NCBI RefSeq assembly: GCF_000724545.1
Contig: NZ_JHBV01000007.1
Coordinates: 62,001-126,000 of the forward strand
Direction: 5' to 3'
Source of the DNA: Aureispira sp. CCB-QB1
Lineage (GTDB): Bacteria > Bacteroidota > Bacteroidia > Chitinophagales > Saprospiraceae
Length of the DNA: 64,000 nucleotides
Shown: piece after piece, positions 55,390 through 64,000 of the stretch
How the letters are laid out: every line of letters begins with the position of its first letter
How positions within the stretch are numbered: the first letter of the stretch is position 1
The notes under the pieces: generated by a model
What the model saw: the letters and a program-made list of their open reading frames with translations, nothing else
What the model was told of the DNA's origin: nothing
Databases searched by the model: none
Made by a program: the position numbers and the translations under genes

Positions 55390-56829
55390 ATGAGAACAAT
55401 TGTTACACTACTGTTTTTAATATTACCCTTAGTTGGATTGTTAGCACAACAAACAACACCACTATCAGAAGCTGAGTTTGAGGTGCATCGAGCACAGATT
55501 GCAGGGCAGTCTTTTGATAGCAAACGACTCTTGAAAGCAAAGGAATTGTCAGATGTACAATATCTGTATGTTAGCCAGATAGAAGCTATCATAAAAGGGT
55601 TTTCTTTAGAAAGTAATAAATTGGAATATGCTAAATATGCTTATTCAACAACTTTAGATGCTGCTAATTATCCCAATTTAGTTGCTCTCTTTCGATTGAG
55701 CGAATCAAAAGAGGCATTAAAAGGTTTTTTGTCGAAACGCGAAATTCCTGTGGTACCTCAAGCCTCAGAAAAGACAGTAACTATTGAAGAGCCAGCGAGT
55801 GACAACGAATCTAGTGTTGTAGAGATTACGACAGGACCTAAACCTATAGACGATCCATCTTTTGCTGCTGCTAAGCGCTCTGTAAGTGAAGAATCTTTTG
55901 AGAGTGCTAAATTGCGCCGTGCAAAACAAATTAGTGATGCCAACTATTTGTTGGCAGGACAAGTAAAAGAACTGTTAGATTTGCTAAGTTTTGAAAGCTC
56001 AAAGTTGGAGTATGCGCAGTATGCTTATGATAAAACATACGATCAGGCAAATTATGAAATCGTCAAGGAAGGTTTAAAACATTCTAAGAGTAAAGAAACA
56101 ATGACGGCTTTCTTGAAAAATAAACCAGTGACAACATATCAGCAAAAAAAAGAAGTCGTAAAAGCGAATCTTACTCCTGTAGCTAATACTCAAACACCAA
56201 ATACACCATCCACGATCGTTATGTCTCAAGGAGATTTTATCAATGCTCAAAATCAAATTACTAGCCAAACCTCAGATTCAAAAAAATTAGAAGAAGCAAA
56301 AGCAATTGCCAATAAAAACAACTTATCTAGCGAACAGATCAAGTCTATTGTTGGAATCTTTTTGTTTGAAGATAATCGATTGGAATTTGCAAAATATGCT
56401 TATGCTAAAACCGTAGATCAGGAAAATTATGATTTGGTTAAGGCTGCTTTGGAGAAAGAAAATCACAAATTTCTAGAGGATTACATCAAGCATGTTGATA
56501 AAAAAATGGCTGAGAATACCTTAGCTACTGGTCCTAGCGAATTATCTTCAGAAGATTTTGAGGCTCTAAAGCACAAATTAAAAGGACTGGCATTGGAGAG
56601 TCATAAATTGGAGCGAGCTAAGATAATTGTTGACCGCTCTAAAATTAGTGCCATGCAGGTAAAACAAATTAATGATCTATTTGAGTTGGAAGAAACTCGA
56701 TTAGATTTTGCTCAATATGCGTATTCCAAGACTTTGAACCCTCAAGACTATTCTATTGTACGTGAGGCGCTGACAAAAACAACGAGTAAGTATGCACTAG
56801 ATCGATTTATCAAAGCACAAAAGAAATAA
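55390..56829 (+). CDS. Secreted protein with four tandem DUF4476 domains
   Basis: The 479-residue protein starts at ATG 55390 with a signal peptide (MRTIVTLLFLILPLVGLLAQ). It then has four copies of a ~95-residue DUF4476-type unit at about residues 22-125, 140-245, 275-375 and 390-479. Each has the pattern D-x-x-x-L-x-x-A-K ... S-x-x-Q-[VI] ... F-x-[LF]-E-x-x-[RK]-L-[ED]-[YF]-A-[KQ]-[YF]-A-Y, for example FESSKLEYAQYAY and FEDNRLEFAKYAY. Linkers are Ser/Thr/Pro-rich. DUF4476 proteins are exported Bacteroidota proteins of unknown function; most carry one or two copies. An upstream ATG (55324) would add 22 residues before the signal peptide and is not chosen. Confidence 0.85.
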   Translation: MRTIVTLLFLILPLVGLLAQQTTPLSEAEFEVHRAQIAGQSFDSKRLLKAKELSDVQYLYVSQIEAIIKGFSLESNKLEYAKYAYSTTLDAANYPNLVALFRLSESKEALKGFLSKREIPVVPQASEKTVTIEEPASDNESSVVEITTGPKPIDDPSFAAAKRSVSEESFESAKLRRAKQISDANYLLAGQVKELLDLLSFESSKLEYAQYAYDKTYDQANYEIVKEGLKHSKSKETMTAFLKNKPVTTYQQKKEVVKANLTPVANTQTPNTPSTIVMSQGDFINAQNQITSQTSDSKKLEEAKAIANKNNLSSEQIKSIVGIFLFEDNRLEFAKYAYAKTVDQENYDLVKAALEKENHKFLEDYIKHVDKKMAENTLATGPSELSSEDFEALKHKLKGLALESHKLERAKIIVDRSKISAMQVKQINDLFELEETRLDFAQYAYSKTLNPQDYSIVREALTKTTSKYALDRFIKAQKK

Positions 56830-56916
56830 AGAATGGTCATTACAATTAAGATGCCATGATATATCTTAGTAGTAAGTACTGCTACTGGAGTTGTTCGGAA
56901 AATACATTTTTTTTAG

Positions 56917-56952
56917 CTCTAAATACTTTAATTAGTATTTAGAGTTTTTTTT
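56917..56952 (+). terminator. Terminator of the DUF4476 gene
   Basis: CTCTAAATACT (56917-56927) and AGTATTTAGAG (56934-56944) form a perfect 11-pair stem with a 6-base loop, followed by eight T. It lies about 90 bases past the stop. The rest of the gap to 57147 is AT-rich without features. Confidence 0.88.
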
Positions 56953-57147
56953 GTTATAGCTTGATTAATAGTTGAGTAGGTCTTTTTAGATGTGTTGTTT
57001 TATAAAAGAAAACCATAGTTAGAAGTTATAAAAGAAAGATAATTGATAGAAAATATTATAACAAGAATAAAAATAATAGGGAACTAAAAAGCATCGTATA
57101 TCCTTTAATAGATACTAATCTTTAGAAATACACAAAATCTTAGAACC

Positions 57148-57426
57148 ATGAAGAATTTTATCCTTCTTATGACATTGCTATGTCTAGGATTATGGATTGG
57201 TTGTGCTCCTAATTGTCCTAGTGATGCTGAATTGCTAAAAATGACCACTGTTGAAAAATGGACTTGTCTAAAAAAAGGAATGCCAAAGGAACGAGTCTTT
57301 AAGATTGTTGGAATGCCTCAAAATTCGAGAAGTTCTAAAACCGACACCGTGTATACTTTTGACTGTTTTTTATGTACAGCTACGTTTGATACCTTACAAC
57401 AGCTGAAGTCGTGGCATGGTCCATAA
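57148..57426 (+). CDS. Small BamE/SmpA-like lipoprotein
   Basis: The 92-residue protein has a lipoprotein signal ending in LWIGC (Cys19). The mature part includes LKKGMPKERVFKIVGMPQ, which fits the 'G-M-x-x-x-x-V-x-x-[IL]-x-G-x-P' segment of the SmpA/OmlA (BamE) fold, and a beta hairpin (TVYTFDCFLC). Its cysteines (C25, C41 and the FDCFLCTA pair) may form disulfides. BamE proteins are outer-membrane lipoproteins of the beta-barrel assembly machinery, but many small look-alikes have other roles. It stands alone between the DUF4476 gene and the convergent LamG protein gene. Confidence 0.65.
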   Translation: MKNFILLMTLLCLGLWIGCAPNCPSDAELLKMTTVEKWTCLKKGMPKERVFKIVGMPQNSRSSKTDTVYTFDCFLCTATFDTLQQLKSWHGP

Positions 57427-57432
57427 AGAAAT

Positions 57433-57507
57433 AAGGCAATAGGGCAAATACGTCCCTATTGCCTTCACCGAATATAAGTGCTTTACCTTGAAGTCTTCAC
57501 AAGACTT
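57433..57507. terminator. Hairpins between convergent genes
   Basis: AAGGCAATAGGG (57433-57444) and CCCTATTGCCTT (57454-57465) form a 12-pair perfect stem. A second hairpin, AAGTCTT/AAGACTT with a CAC loop, follows at 57491-57507. T-runs are weak on both sides. They lie between the small lipoprotein gene and the convergent LamG protein gene. Confidence 0.65.
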
Positions 57508-57533
57508 ATGAAGCCATCTAAAAAGCGTTTAAA

Positions 57534-59450
57534 TTAAGATTTGCGCTTGCTTATTTTGTGAACAACAGTTTGATTTTTAGTTGAAATTACTACAAAATAG
57601 ATTCCTGCGTTTAAAGTTGAAACATCAAGATTTGTTGTTCTATTAGAACCAATAAAGGCTTGTTTTACAGTTCTACCTAGTGCGTCAACTATACTTACTT
57701 GCAATGGACTTGTAGGAAGAGTTTTGCTTTGTATCGTTAATACATCTTGTGCTGGATTTGGAAAAATATTGAAGTCAGTTTTGGCGTTGATAGCTTCTAC
57801 TCCCAAACAAATATTAACTGTAATCATGGTAGAATCGGTAGCCGTACAATTGTTGGCATCGGTATAGGTATAAGCAACATAATGGATACCAGGTCCACTG
57901 ATGGCAGGATCAAAGTTAGCTCCACTAACTCCATTACCACTATAGGAGCCACCTGCTGGCGTAGCAGCTGGAAGTGGGATTGGTGCGCCATTATCACATA
58001 ATGTATCTGGAGAGAATGCTGTCAAAATAACATTAGGAGAAGGATAGACAACAAGTGTTTGTTGGTGGATACTATCGCAACCCGCTGTACTTTGAAGGGT
58101 ATCAGAATAGGTGCCTGCCGTCGATTGATATACTCCTGCAATTAGGACACTATCTCCTTGGCAAATGCGAATGGTATCTGTTGATGTAACCGTAGAAATA
58201 ATGGATAATGTTGTGGTTAAAATAACACTATCACAACCCATCGTATTTTTTAGTGAGTCCATGTAATTACCAGCAGTTGTTTGATATGCTCCACCCAATA
58301 AAATGCTATCTCCTTGGCAAATCTGAGCAGTAACACTGACAGAGGCAGGAACAAGAACAATAAGGGTCGTTGATATAAGGCTATCACAACCAGAAGCGGC
58401 TTGAAGGGTATCTACATAAATGCCTGTTGTAGTTTGATAAGCTCCTCCCAACAGAATGCTATCTCCTTGACAAATAGTAGCATTGTTGTTAGTTACAACA
58501 CTTGGAGTAACTGCTAATGTAATTCTAATCAAACTGTCACAGCCGTTGATGGTTTGTAAAGAATCAAAATAAGTGCCTGAAGTTGTTTGATAACTCCCAC
58601 CTATTAAAACACTATCTCCTTGACAAATGGTTAGAGAACTATCAGAAGTTGATAGATAGACACCTTCTACCCAATTAGAAACGGCACCATTAAGGCTACT
58701 ATTAATAATGGTTCCATTTCCTACTCCAATTTCTTCATTAATTGTTGTTAGCCCTGCATTATTGCCATTTGCAACTCCTTGATTGAATTTGTAATAAGCA
58801 ACTAGACCAGTTGGATAATTAGAACAAGCATTATTGTTCATGTCTTCTATAATTTCTTGCGCTGTTCTTGTGGTGTTCCAAATACGAACCTCGTCAATTC
58901 TACCTGGAAAATATCTTCCTGTAAACTGAGGATCGTCTCCAAAAAGTAAGTTGTTGGAAGCAAATCCAATGTTACCAGTTAAAGGACCTGTTGCTACCTC
59001 TACACCATCTACATACAGACGCATTGTTGTTCCATCATACGTTCCTGCAATGTGATGCCATGTGTTTAGTGCAACGGTACCTGTAGGAGAGTTGATTTCG
59101 TTCCAAGCGCCATTTCCAATATTAAAATTAACTTGTCCATTGTTGCCAACACGAAGCATATAACCAAAATCTCCATTACCACTTTTGTTTACAACATTTC
59201 CCTGCCATACATTGGTTGTAAAAGAAGTAGAATATACCCATGCTTCTAGGGTAATAGAGGTACCTGTGATGTCTAGACTAGAATGGTTGCCACAATCAGC
59301 AAAGTCATTGTTGCCGTCTAAACCTAGTGCATTTCCTTGCGCAAATGCATTGTTACTAAATATCCAAAGAAAACTAAGGAGAACGCTGAATTGGAGTACT
59401 GTTTTAAATTGTTTCACTTTTTTAAAATTTTGAGTTATTAAAGTAATCAT
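57534..59450 (-). CDS. T9SS-exported LamG protein with four ICQGDS repeats
   Basis: The 638-residue protein has a signal peptide (hydrophobic VLLSFLWIFSNNAFAQ) and a LamG/concanavalin-like domain at about 40-225 (ITLEAWVYS, LNTWHHIAGTYDGTTMRLYVDG, IDEVRIWNTTRTAQEI). Four tandem ~50-residue repeats follow, each starting T-[IL/RIC]-C-Q-G-D-S-[VI]-L with G-x-Y-Q-[TS]-T and containing NGCDS. An Ig-like module precedes the last 75 residues (FNIFPNPAQDVLTI ... LNAGIYFVVI), the type A sorting domain of the type IX secretion system. It is probably a cell-surface or shed carbohydrate-binding protein. The start is ATG 59448-59450. A hairpin pair at the 3' end separates it from its convergent neighbour. 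Confidence 0.9.
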   Translation of the reverse strand: MITLITQNFKKVKQFKTVLQFSVLLSFLWIFSNNAFAQGNALGLDGNNDFADCGNHSSLDITGTSITLEAWVYSTSFTTNVWQGNVVNKSGNGDFGYMLRVGNNGQVNFNIGNGAWNEINSPTGTVALNTWHHIAGTYDGTTMRLYVDGVEVATGPLTGNIGFASNNLLFGDDPQFTGRYFPGRIDEVRIWNTTRTAQEIIEDMNNNACSNYPTGLVAYYKFNQGVANGNNAGLTTINEEIGVGNGTIINSSLNGAVSNWVEGVYLSTSDSSLTICQGDSVLIGGSYQTTSGTYFDSLQTINGCDSLIRITLAVTPSVVTNNNATICQGDSILLGGAYQTTTGIYVDTLQAASGCDSLISTTLIVLVPASVSVTAQICQGDSILLGGAYQTTAGNYMDSLKNTMGCDSVILTTTLSIISTVTSTDTIRICQGDSVLIAGVYQSTAGTYSDTLQSTAGCDSIHQQTLVVYPSPNVILTAFSPDTLCDNGAPIPLPAATPAGGSYSGNGVSGANFDPAISGPGIHYVAYTYTDANNCTATDSTMITVNICLGVEAINAKTDFNIFPNPAQDVLTIQSKTLPTSPLQVSIVDALGRTVKQAFIGSNRTTNLDVSTLNAGIYFVVISTKNQTVVHKISKRKS

Positions 59451-59843
59451 CTGCTTGTAATCTTGGCATAAAAACTTAACAACTTAAGATTTTGTATTGA
59501 TGGGTTGGCTAAGTTGGTAGGAGATGTAGTAGCAGACTTTTTAAATAGCTTCAACAAAGAATAGGGAGAACTCTAATTATCTACAATACATCGATCTCTT
59601 AGTAGAGAGTTTATTGTGTTTTGGTGGGGTAGAGAGGATAGAGACGCAAACTGTTCTAGGTGAAAGGATGTTTTTAGGTTTCTAAATCGTTTTAGATTGT
59701 TGCCAAAAAAATAGTTGAAGGTGAATGAATAAAAAATTTAACCATACAAAGTAAAGAAAAAAATGTTAGAGCTAAAAGAAAATGCAGCGTTAAAAGATGT
59801 TAAACATTTGATTTGTAGTTGGTTATTGTGTCAAGTGACGGCA
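59451..59843. other. AT-rich intergenic region
   Basis: This stretch lies between the LamG protein start and the ahcY terminator, both genes being on the minus strand. It should hold the LamG gene promoter; no gene, repeat or clear box was recognised. Confidence 0.5.
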
Positions 59844-59878
59844 TAAAAAATGGCAATGTTCTTAAAAAAACATTGCCA
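59844..59878 (-). terminator. Terminator of ahcY
   Basis: TGGCAATGTT (59851-59860) pairs with AACATTGCCA (59869-59878). On the minus strand the stem is followed by six T (59850-59845). It lies 30 bases past the ahcY stop. Confidence 0.85.
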
Positions 59879-59907
59879 CTTAATATATTCTATAAAATGC
59901 TTAGATT

Positions 59908-61224
59908 CTAGTAACGGTAGTGTTCTGGTTTGAATGGACCTTCAACTTTTACACCGATATAGTCAGCTTGCTCTTTAGACAATGTTTCTAATTGAACATC
60001 AATTTTTGCTAAGTGCAAACGAGCAACTTCTTCGTCCAAATGTTTTGGCAACATGTATACTTTGTTTTCGTATTTATCGTTGTCTTTATTTTCCCAAATT
60101 TCTAATTGAGCTAATGTTTGGTTTGTGAAAGAGTTCGACATCACAAAAGATGGGTGACCAGTAGCACAACCCAAGTTTACCAAACGACCTTCAGCCAAAA
60201 CAATAATATCGTTTCCATCAATGTTGTATAAGTCAACTTGAGGCTTGATTTCAACTTTAGAATCGCCGTGATTGCTGTTCAACCAGTTCATATCGATTTC
60301 GTTGTCAAAGTGACCAATATTACAAACGATTGTTTTGTCATTCATCATTTTGAAATACTCGCCAGTGATGATGTCTTTGTTTCCTGTAGCAGTAACAACG
60401 ATGTTCGCTCTAGGAATCGCATTTGCCATTGTTTTCACTTCAAATCCGTCCATAGCAGCTTGCAAAGCACAGATTGGGTCAATTTCAGTAACAATAACAC
60501 GAGCACCAGCACCACGCAAAGAAGCAGCAGAACCTTTTCCTACGTCACCATATCCAGCAACAACAGCAACTTTTCCTGCCATCATTGTATCTGTAGCACG
60601 ACGGATAGCATCTACTAAAGATTCTTTACAACCGTATTTATTATCAAATTTAGATTTTGTAACAGAGTCATTTACGTTGATAGCAGGCATTGTCAACGTA
60701 CCGTTTTTCATTCTTTCGTACAATCTGTGAACACCAGTAGTTGTTTCTTCAGAAAGACCGTAAACTCCTTTGGCAATATCTGGGTAACGATCCAAAACCA
60801 TATTGGTCAAATCACCACCGTCATCCAAAATCATATTAAGTGGTTCACCGTTTTTGAATGCAAACAAAGTTTGCTCGATACACCAATCAAATTCTTCCTC
60901 GTTCATTCCTTTCCAAGCAAAAACAGGTACACCAGCTTCAGCAATAGCAGCAGCAGCATGATCTTGAGTAGAAAAGATATTACAAGAAGACCAAGTAACA
61001 TCAGCTCCCAACTCTACTAGAGTTTCAATCAAAACAGCTGTTTGAATTGTCATGTGCAAACATCCTGCAATACGAGCACCAGCCAAAGGCTTAGCAGCAC
61101 CATACTTTTCACGTAGCGCCATTAATCCAGGCATCTCAGCTTCCGCCAATTCAATTTCTTTGCGTCCCCAAGCAGCTAGGGAAATGTCTTTAACTTTGTA
61201 TTGCACTTTATTAGTAGTTTCCAT
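59908..61224 (-). CDS. ahcY: Adenosylhomocysteinase (S-adenosyl-L-homocysteine hydrolase)
   Basis: The 438-residue protein has the family's whole architecture: an N-terminal substrate domain ([21 protein letters not shown] and [15 protein letters not shown], holding the adenosine-binding residues), the NAD-binding Rossmann motif [20 protein letters not shown], and a C-terminal PEHYRY that contributes to the neighbouring subunit's NAD site. It converts S-adenosylhomocysteine to adenosine and homocysteine, removing a methyltransferase inhibitor in the activated-methyl cycle. No other cycle gene is adjacent. It is a monocistronic unit with a good terminator. A TACCTTTG box about 100 bases upstream is a candidate promoter. 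Confidence 0.97.
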   Translation of the reverse strand: METTNKVQYKVKDISLAAWGRKEIELAEAEMPGLMALREKYGAAKPLAGARIAGCLHMTIQTAVLIETLVELGADVTWSSCNIFSTQDHAAAAIAEAGVPVFAWKGMNEEEFDWCIEQTLFAFKNGEPLNMILDDGGDLTNMVLDRYPDIAKGVYGLSEETTTGVHRLYERMKNGTLTMPAINVNDSVTKSKFDNKYGCKESLVDAIRRATDTMMAGKVAVVAGYGDVGKGSAASLRGAGARVIVTEIDPICALQAAMDGFEVKTMANAIPRANIVVTATGNKDIITGEYFKMMNDKTIVCNIGHFDNEIDMNWLNSNHGDSKVEIKPQVDLYNIDGNDIIVLAEGRLVNLGCATGHPSFVMSNSFTNQTLAQLEIWENKDNDKYENKVYMLPKHLDEEVARLHLAKIDVQLETLSKEQADYIGVKVEGPFKPEHYRY

Positions 61225-61321
61225 GAAAAAATCTAATTTTTTTATTTAAAAATGAGCTCTGTAGGAGCTTTATCAATGTCAAATCTGTCTGAAATAGACG
61301 GATTTACTTTGAAAACTAGTG

Positions 61322-61329
61322 CAAAGGTA
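61322..61329 (-). promoter_or_regulatory. Candidate -7 box of ahcY
   Basis: Read on the minus strand, these bases are TACCTTTG, an exact TAnnTTTG match about 100 bases upstream of ATG. A TTTG lies only 14 bases further upstream (minus strand), shorter than the preferred 19-21, so the promoter is tentative. Confidence 0.35.
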
Positions 61330-61499
61330 TGAAATTCAACGACCAAATACGAATTAAAAAATGTTATTTTTAGTTTAAAATTACCAAAGGGCAAATTTAA
61401 CCAAATAGCTAATTTGAGATGTACTTAGAATCCTAGGGGTTTTACCTATTTTTCCTATTTTGACAATAAATTTCCAAGGGAGTATTATAACCTTAGTTT

Positions 61500-62489
61500 T
61501 TATTGTTGTGTTTCTAAAAAATGTTTTTGGTTGAGCATAATATTTTCGGCGGTCCATTTAACATTTTGTTGCCACTGGGCTTGTCGAACAGGGCAGTCTT
61601 TTTTGGCGCAGATGATACAAGATTGTGGTATACAGGGATCTACGTGAATGAAAAATTCAATGGGTTTTTCAGTGTTTGCAGCTAATAATTCTTCCAATCT
61701 ATCAACTTCGTCGTGTGCTTGGCGTGTGTCAAAAAACCAAGGAATTGTGATGTGGCAATCGATGTGTAATGCTGTACCGTATTTGATGACTCGTAAATTG
61801 TGTACATCAATCCAATCGGAGTGCCTGTTTTGATCTAGAATTTGAACAATGGCTTCTACCAAGGGATAATCTACTTCGTCCATAATACCTGCCATGGATG
61901 ATTTAATGACATCAATTCCTGTTTTTAAGATAATAAATCCAAATATAATCGCAATAATAGAATCCAACCAAAGCCAATTGGTAATTAAAATGGTTGCCAA
62001 GCCTAAAATCATCCCTAAGGTAGAGTAACCATCTGATTTTAAGTGCTTCCCGCTTGCTATCAAGACCATTGAACTGGCTTTTTTGCCTTGTTGTTCAACA
62101 TAAGCGCCCAATAAATAATTGATTAGTCCTGCAATCGCAGTAATCCAAATTCCTGTGTCAACGTCGTGAATAGGAATGGGATATTGTAAGTTGTAAAGTG
62201 ACTTTAGTAAAATAATAATTCCAGCTAAAGCAATTAAAACGCCTTCTACTGCAGCAGAAACAAATTCAATCTTGCCATGTCCATATGGGTGATTTTCATC
62301 TTTTGGAAGTGCTGAAATATATAAACTGAACAAACCAAATCCTCCTGCTACAACGTTAACAATGCTTTCTAAAGCATCTGTCAAAATTGTATTTGAGTGT
62401 GTTAGAAAGTAGGCACTAAATTTTATAACTAATAAAATTACTCCAACAAGTAAGGTGATCCGTTGTGTTGTGATTAGCCTATTGTTCAT
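61500..62489 (-). CDS. Cation diffusion facilitator (CDF) transporter with C-terminal Cys cluster
   Basis: The 329-residue protein has six predicted membrane helices in the first 210 residues. NTILTDALESIVN and KHLKSDGYSTLG carry the Asp/His ligands of the CDF transport site, and HPYGHGKIEF lies at the cytoplasmic start of a later helix, as in FieF. The C-terminal cytoplasmic domain is followed by a Cys-rich end, DPCIPQSCIICAKKDCPVR, with C-x5-C-x2-C-x4-C spacing, which may bind zinc. It would export divalent metals such as Zn2+ or Fe2+ by proton antiport. No partner regulator is adjacent. The stop is followed by a gap to the ahcY start region. Confidence 0.93.
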   Translation of the reverse strand: MNNRLITTQRITLLVGVILLVIKFSAYFLTHSNTILTDALESIVNVVAGGFGLFSLYISALPKDENHPYGHGKIEFVSAAVEGVLIALAGIIILLKSLYNLQYPIPIHDVDTGIWITAIAGLINYLLGAYVEQQGKKASSMVLIASGKHLKSDGYSTLGMILGLATILITNWLWLDSIIAIIFGFIILKTGIDVIKSSMAGIMDEVDYPLVEAIVQILDQNRHSDWIDVHNLRVIKYGTALHIDCHITIPWFFDTRQAHDEVDRLEELLAANTEKPIEFFIHVDPCIPQSCIICAKKDCPVRQAQWQQNVKWTAENIMLNQKHFLETQQ

Positions 62490-62686
62490 AATGCAATTAT
62501 TGGATTAAAAGTTGTAGTGTTTGGCAATATGGCTCTATAGATATTACAAATAAAAACTAAAATTTCGTTAAGCGCTTCATTTGACTTAGGAAAAAACACT
62601 TTTAATTGTACTTTTGTGTTTTTATACCGTTTTGTATGGAGGTTCTAAATGGACTTAGAGGTTGAATGATGCCTAGGAATAAGAGT
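62490..62686. other. Intergenic region upstream of the CDF gene and the ABC permease gene
   Basis: TACTTTTG at 62609-62616 on the plus strand fits the -7 consensus, with TTTG at 62580-62583, giving a spacer of 25 bases, longer than usual. It could promote the ABC permease gene, with the repeat array in its leader. Confidence 0.35.
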
Positions 62687-62907
62687 AATCTGCTTGGCGG
62701 TTCACTCACCTATTTTGATTTTGACAGATAGGAATTTAGTATAGAGGGAATAGAAAAACCAATCCGCTTTGCGGTTCACTCACTTGAATATCCACTGGAT
62801 ATATAATAGATAGGTATTAAGGAGTTTGATATAGGGATTATTTTAGAGTTGAGAATAGAAAAACCAATCCGCTTTGCGGTTCACTCACTTGAATATCCAC
62901 TGGATAT
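62687..62907 (+). repeat. REP-like palindromic repeats, two identical 55-base copies plus a partial one
   Basis: The 55 bases at 62748-62802 are repeated without change at 62853-62907, 105 bases apart. Each copy contains two short dyads: CCGC-TTT-GCGG, and ATATCC-ACT-GGATAT. A diverged partial copy, with TGCTTGGCGGTTCACTCACC, lies at 62687-62720. All three share GCGGTTCACTCAC. The last copy ends 33 bases before the ABC permease ATG, so the repeats lie in its leader. The compact palindromes resemble REP/extragenic repeats. Confidence 0.75.
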
Positions 62908-62940
62908 TCATTTTTTGCGTTGCAAAAAAAACGTTCGTTC

Positions 62941-64000
62941 ATGTTTGATATAGATAAATGGCAGGAGATAATTTTATCGTTAAGTAAGCATAAGTTGCGT
63001 ACTGGATTGACTGCTTTTGGGGTATTCTGGGGAATTTTTATGTTGGTCTTGTTGCTAGGTGCAGGGAATGGTTTGCAAAATGGGGCGGAGTATGAGTTTA
63101 GAGATGATGCAACCAATAGTCTTTGGATATACCCTAGAAGAACTTCGATTGCGCACAATGGTTTGGCTAGTAGTCGTAATGTAGAATTTGATAACTCCGA
63201 TTATGATTTGTTGAAGGATAAAGTAGATGGTACAGAGTATATCACAGGACGTTTTTATTTGCCTTCGGAATTGGAGAAGATGGTTTATAATAATGTACGG
63301 TACAATTTCAGTGTGCGTTGTGTGCATCCCGATCACCAAGTTTTGGAAAATACATTGGTAGAAGAAGGACGTTATATTAATACGATGGATTTAAAGGAGT
63401 ATAGAAAAGTAGCTGTAATTGGGAAATTAGTAGTCGAAGAGGTGTTTCCTAATGAAAATCCAATTGGCAAATACATTCAAGTTGGTGGAATTAGTTTTCA
63501 GGTCGTTGGGGTATTTTCGGACACAGGGGGAGACGATGAAATGCGTATGATTTACCTTCCTATTACAACTGCACAACGTTGCTTTGATACCAAAAGTTCT
63601 ATCAATCAAATCATGCTCACCACTGGAGACGCTAGTTTGGAAGAGGTCATGGCGTTAGAACAGGAGGTGATCCAAAAATTAGCTATTAAACATAATTTTG
63701 ACCCTAGAGACAAGCAAGCATTACGGATTCGTAATAGAGTGGAACATTTTCAGTCTATTATGAATTTGTTTAAGATGATTAGCTTTTTTATTTGGGTGGT
63801 AGGAGTCGGGTCTATCGTTGCGGGAGTAATTGGGGTCAGTAATATTATGTTAATTGTAGTGAAAGACCGAACAAAAGAAATTGGCATTCGCAAAGCATTG
63901 GGCGCAACTCCATTCTCTGTAGTGAGTATGATTTTGCAAGAGGCTGTTTTAATTACTAGTGTCGCTGGTTACTTAGGAATGGCTTTGGGGATCGGTTTAA
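62941..64000 (+). CDS. MacB/FtsX-type ABC transporter permease (cut by window edge)
   Basis: ATG at 62941 starts MFDIDKWQEIILSLSKHKLR, and the frame is open to the right edge (353 codons). A first membrane helix (TGLTAFGVFWGIFMLVLLLGAG) is followed by a periplasmic MacB_PCD-like domain, then at about residue 275 a membrane helix (ISFFIWVVGVGSIVAGVIG) and VSNIMLIVVKDRTKEIGIRKALGATP, the signature of FtsX permeases. It would pair with an ATPase, MacB-type, and usually an adaptor and TolC; those genes lie outside the window. Such transporters export peptides, lipoproteins or drugs. The C-terminus is cut off. The preceding 250 bases contain the REP-like repeats. Confidence 0.9.
   Translation, partial: MFDIDKWQEIILSLSKHKLRTGLTAFGVFWGIFMLVLLLGAGNGLQNGAEYEFRDDATNSLWIYPRRTSIAHNGLASSRNVEFDNSDYDLLKDKVDGTEYITGRFYLPSELEKMVYNNVRYNFSVRCVHPDHQVLENTLVEEGRYINTMDLKEYRKVAVIGKLVVEEVFPNENPIGKYIQVGGISFQVVGVFSDTGGDDEMRMIYLPITTAQRCFDTKSSINQIMLTTGDASLEEVMALEQEVIQKLAIKHNFDPRDKQALRIRNRVEHFQSIMNLFKMISFFIWVVGVGSIVAGVIGVSNIMLIVVKDRTKEIGIRKALGATPFSVVSMILQEAVLITSVAGYLGMALGIGL

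Overview
The window is a stretch of low-GC bacterial chromosome with a Bacteroidota character. It encodes two large exported proteins with type IX secretion sorting domains: a CHU_C-type C-terminus at 14928-20132 and a short type A tail at 57534-59450. It also carries DUF4476 repeats, a CusCBA-type efflux set with a DUF6660-like protein, an N-terminal MORN/caspase fusion and a TAnnTTTG-type promoter upstream of argS. Large SprB-repeat proteins, MORN-caspases and the kinase family at the left edge suggest Saprospiria (Aureispira-like), but that placement is inference. No rRNA, tRNA, CRISPR array, transposase or prophage gene was seen.

Layout. 0-4.3 kb: two adjacent paralogous kinase-like membrane proteins, the first cut by the window edge. 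4.4-11.3 kb (minus strand): a heavy-metal RND efflux operon in the order adaptor, pump, outer-membrane channel, preceded by a small His-rich secreted protein. 11.5-20.1 kb: gcvP and a giant SprB-repeat surface protein. 20.2-30.8 kb: alkB, an AsmA-like protein, argS, a secreted helical-repeat protein, a small heat-shock protein, a non-coding region with two homologous terminator-ended RNA-like units, and an AlkD-like protein. 31-35.6 kb: a plus-strand cluster of ceramidase-like protein, PLP-dependent deaminase/aldolase-like protein and FAD lactone oxidase. 35.6-43.9 kb: desaturase, LOG-family protein, SUFU protein, S9 peptidase, glucosaminidase lipoprotein, Kdo transferase, and a histone-H1-like protein with a helix-hairpin-helix domain.

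44.2-48.7 kb is the most accessory-looking part. It holds a secreted MORN-caspase, a TIR-like protein with a C-terminal hydrophobic tail, an Mrr-type nuclease immediately upstream of it, and, divergently, a protein resembling the C-terminal part of RarA/MgsA without its ATPase. 49-64 kb: ankyrin protein, NlpC/P60-like protein, Na/Pi cotransporter, flavoprotein, thioredoxin, four-repeat DUF4476 protein, small BamE-like lipoprotein, LamG/T9SS protein, ahcY, CDF transporter, and the start of a MacB/FtsX-type ABC permease preceded by palindromic repeats.

Most genes are single units closed by clear hairpin terminators. The convincing operons are the efflux set, the ceramidase/PLP/FAD trio and the TIR/Mrr pair. 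The main unexplained signals are the twin RNA-like units (29.2-29.7 kb), a MITE-like element in two inverted copies 22 kb apart, and a 55-base REP-like repeat before the ABC permease. Several starts were moved to an internal ATG; these are noted per gene. All functional calls come from motif recognition without database searches.
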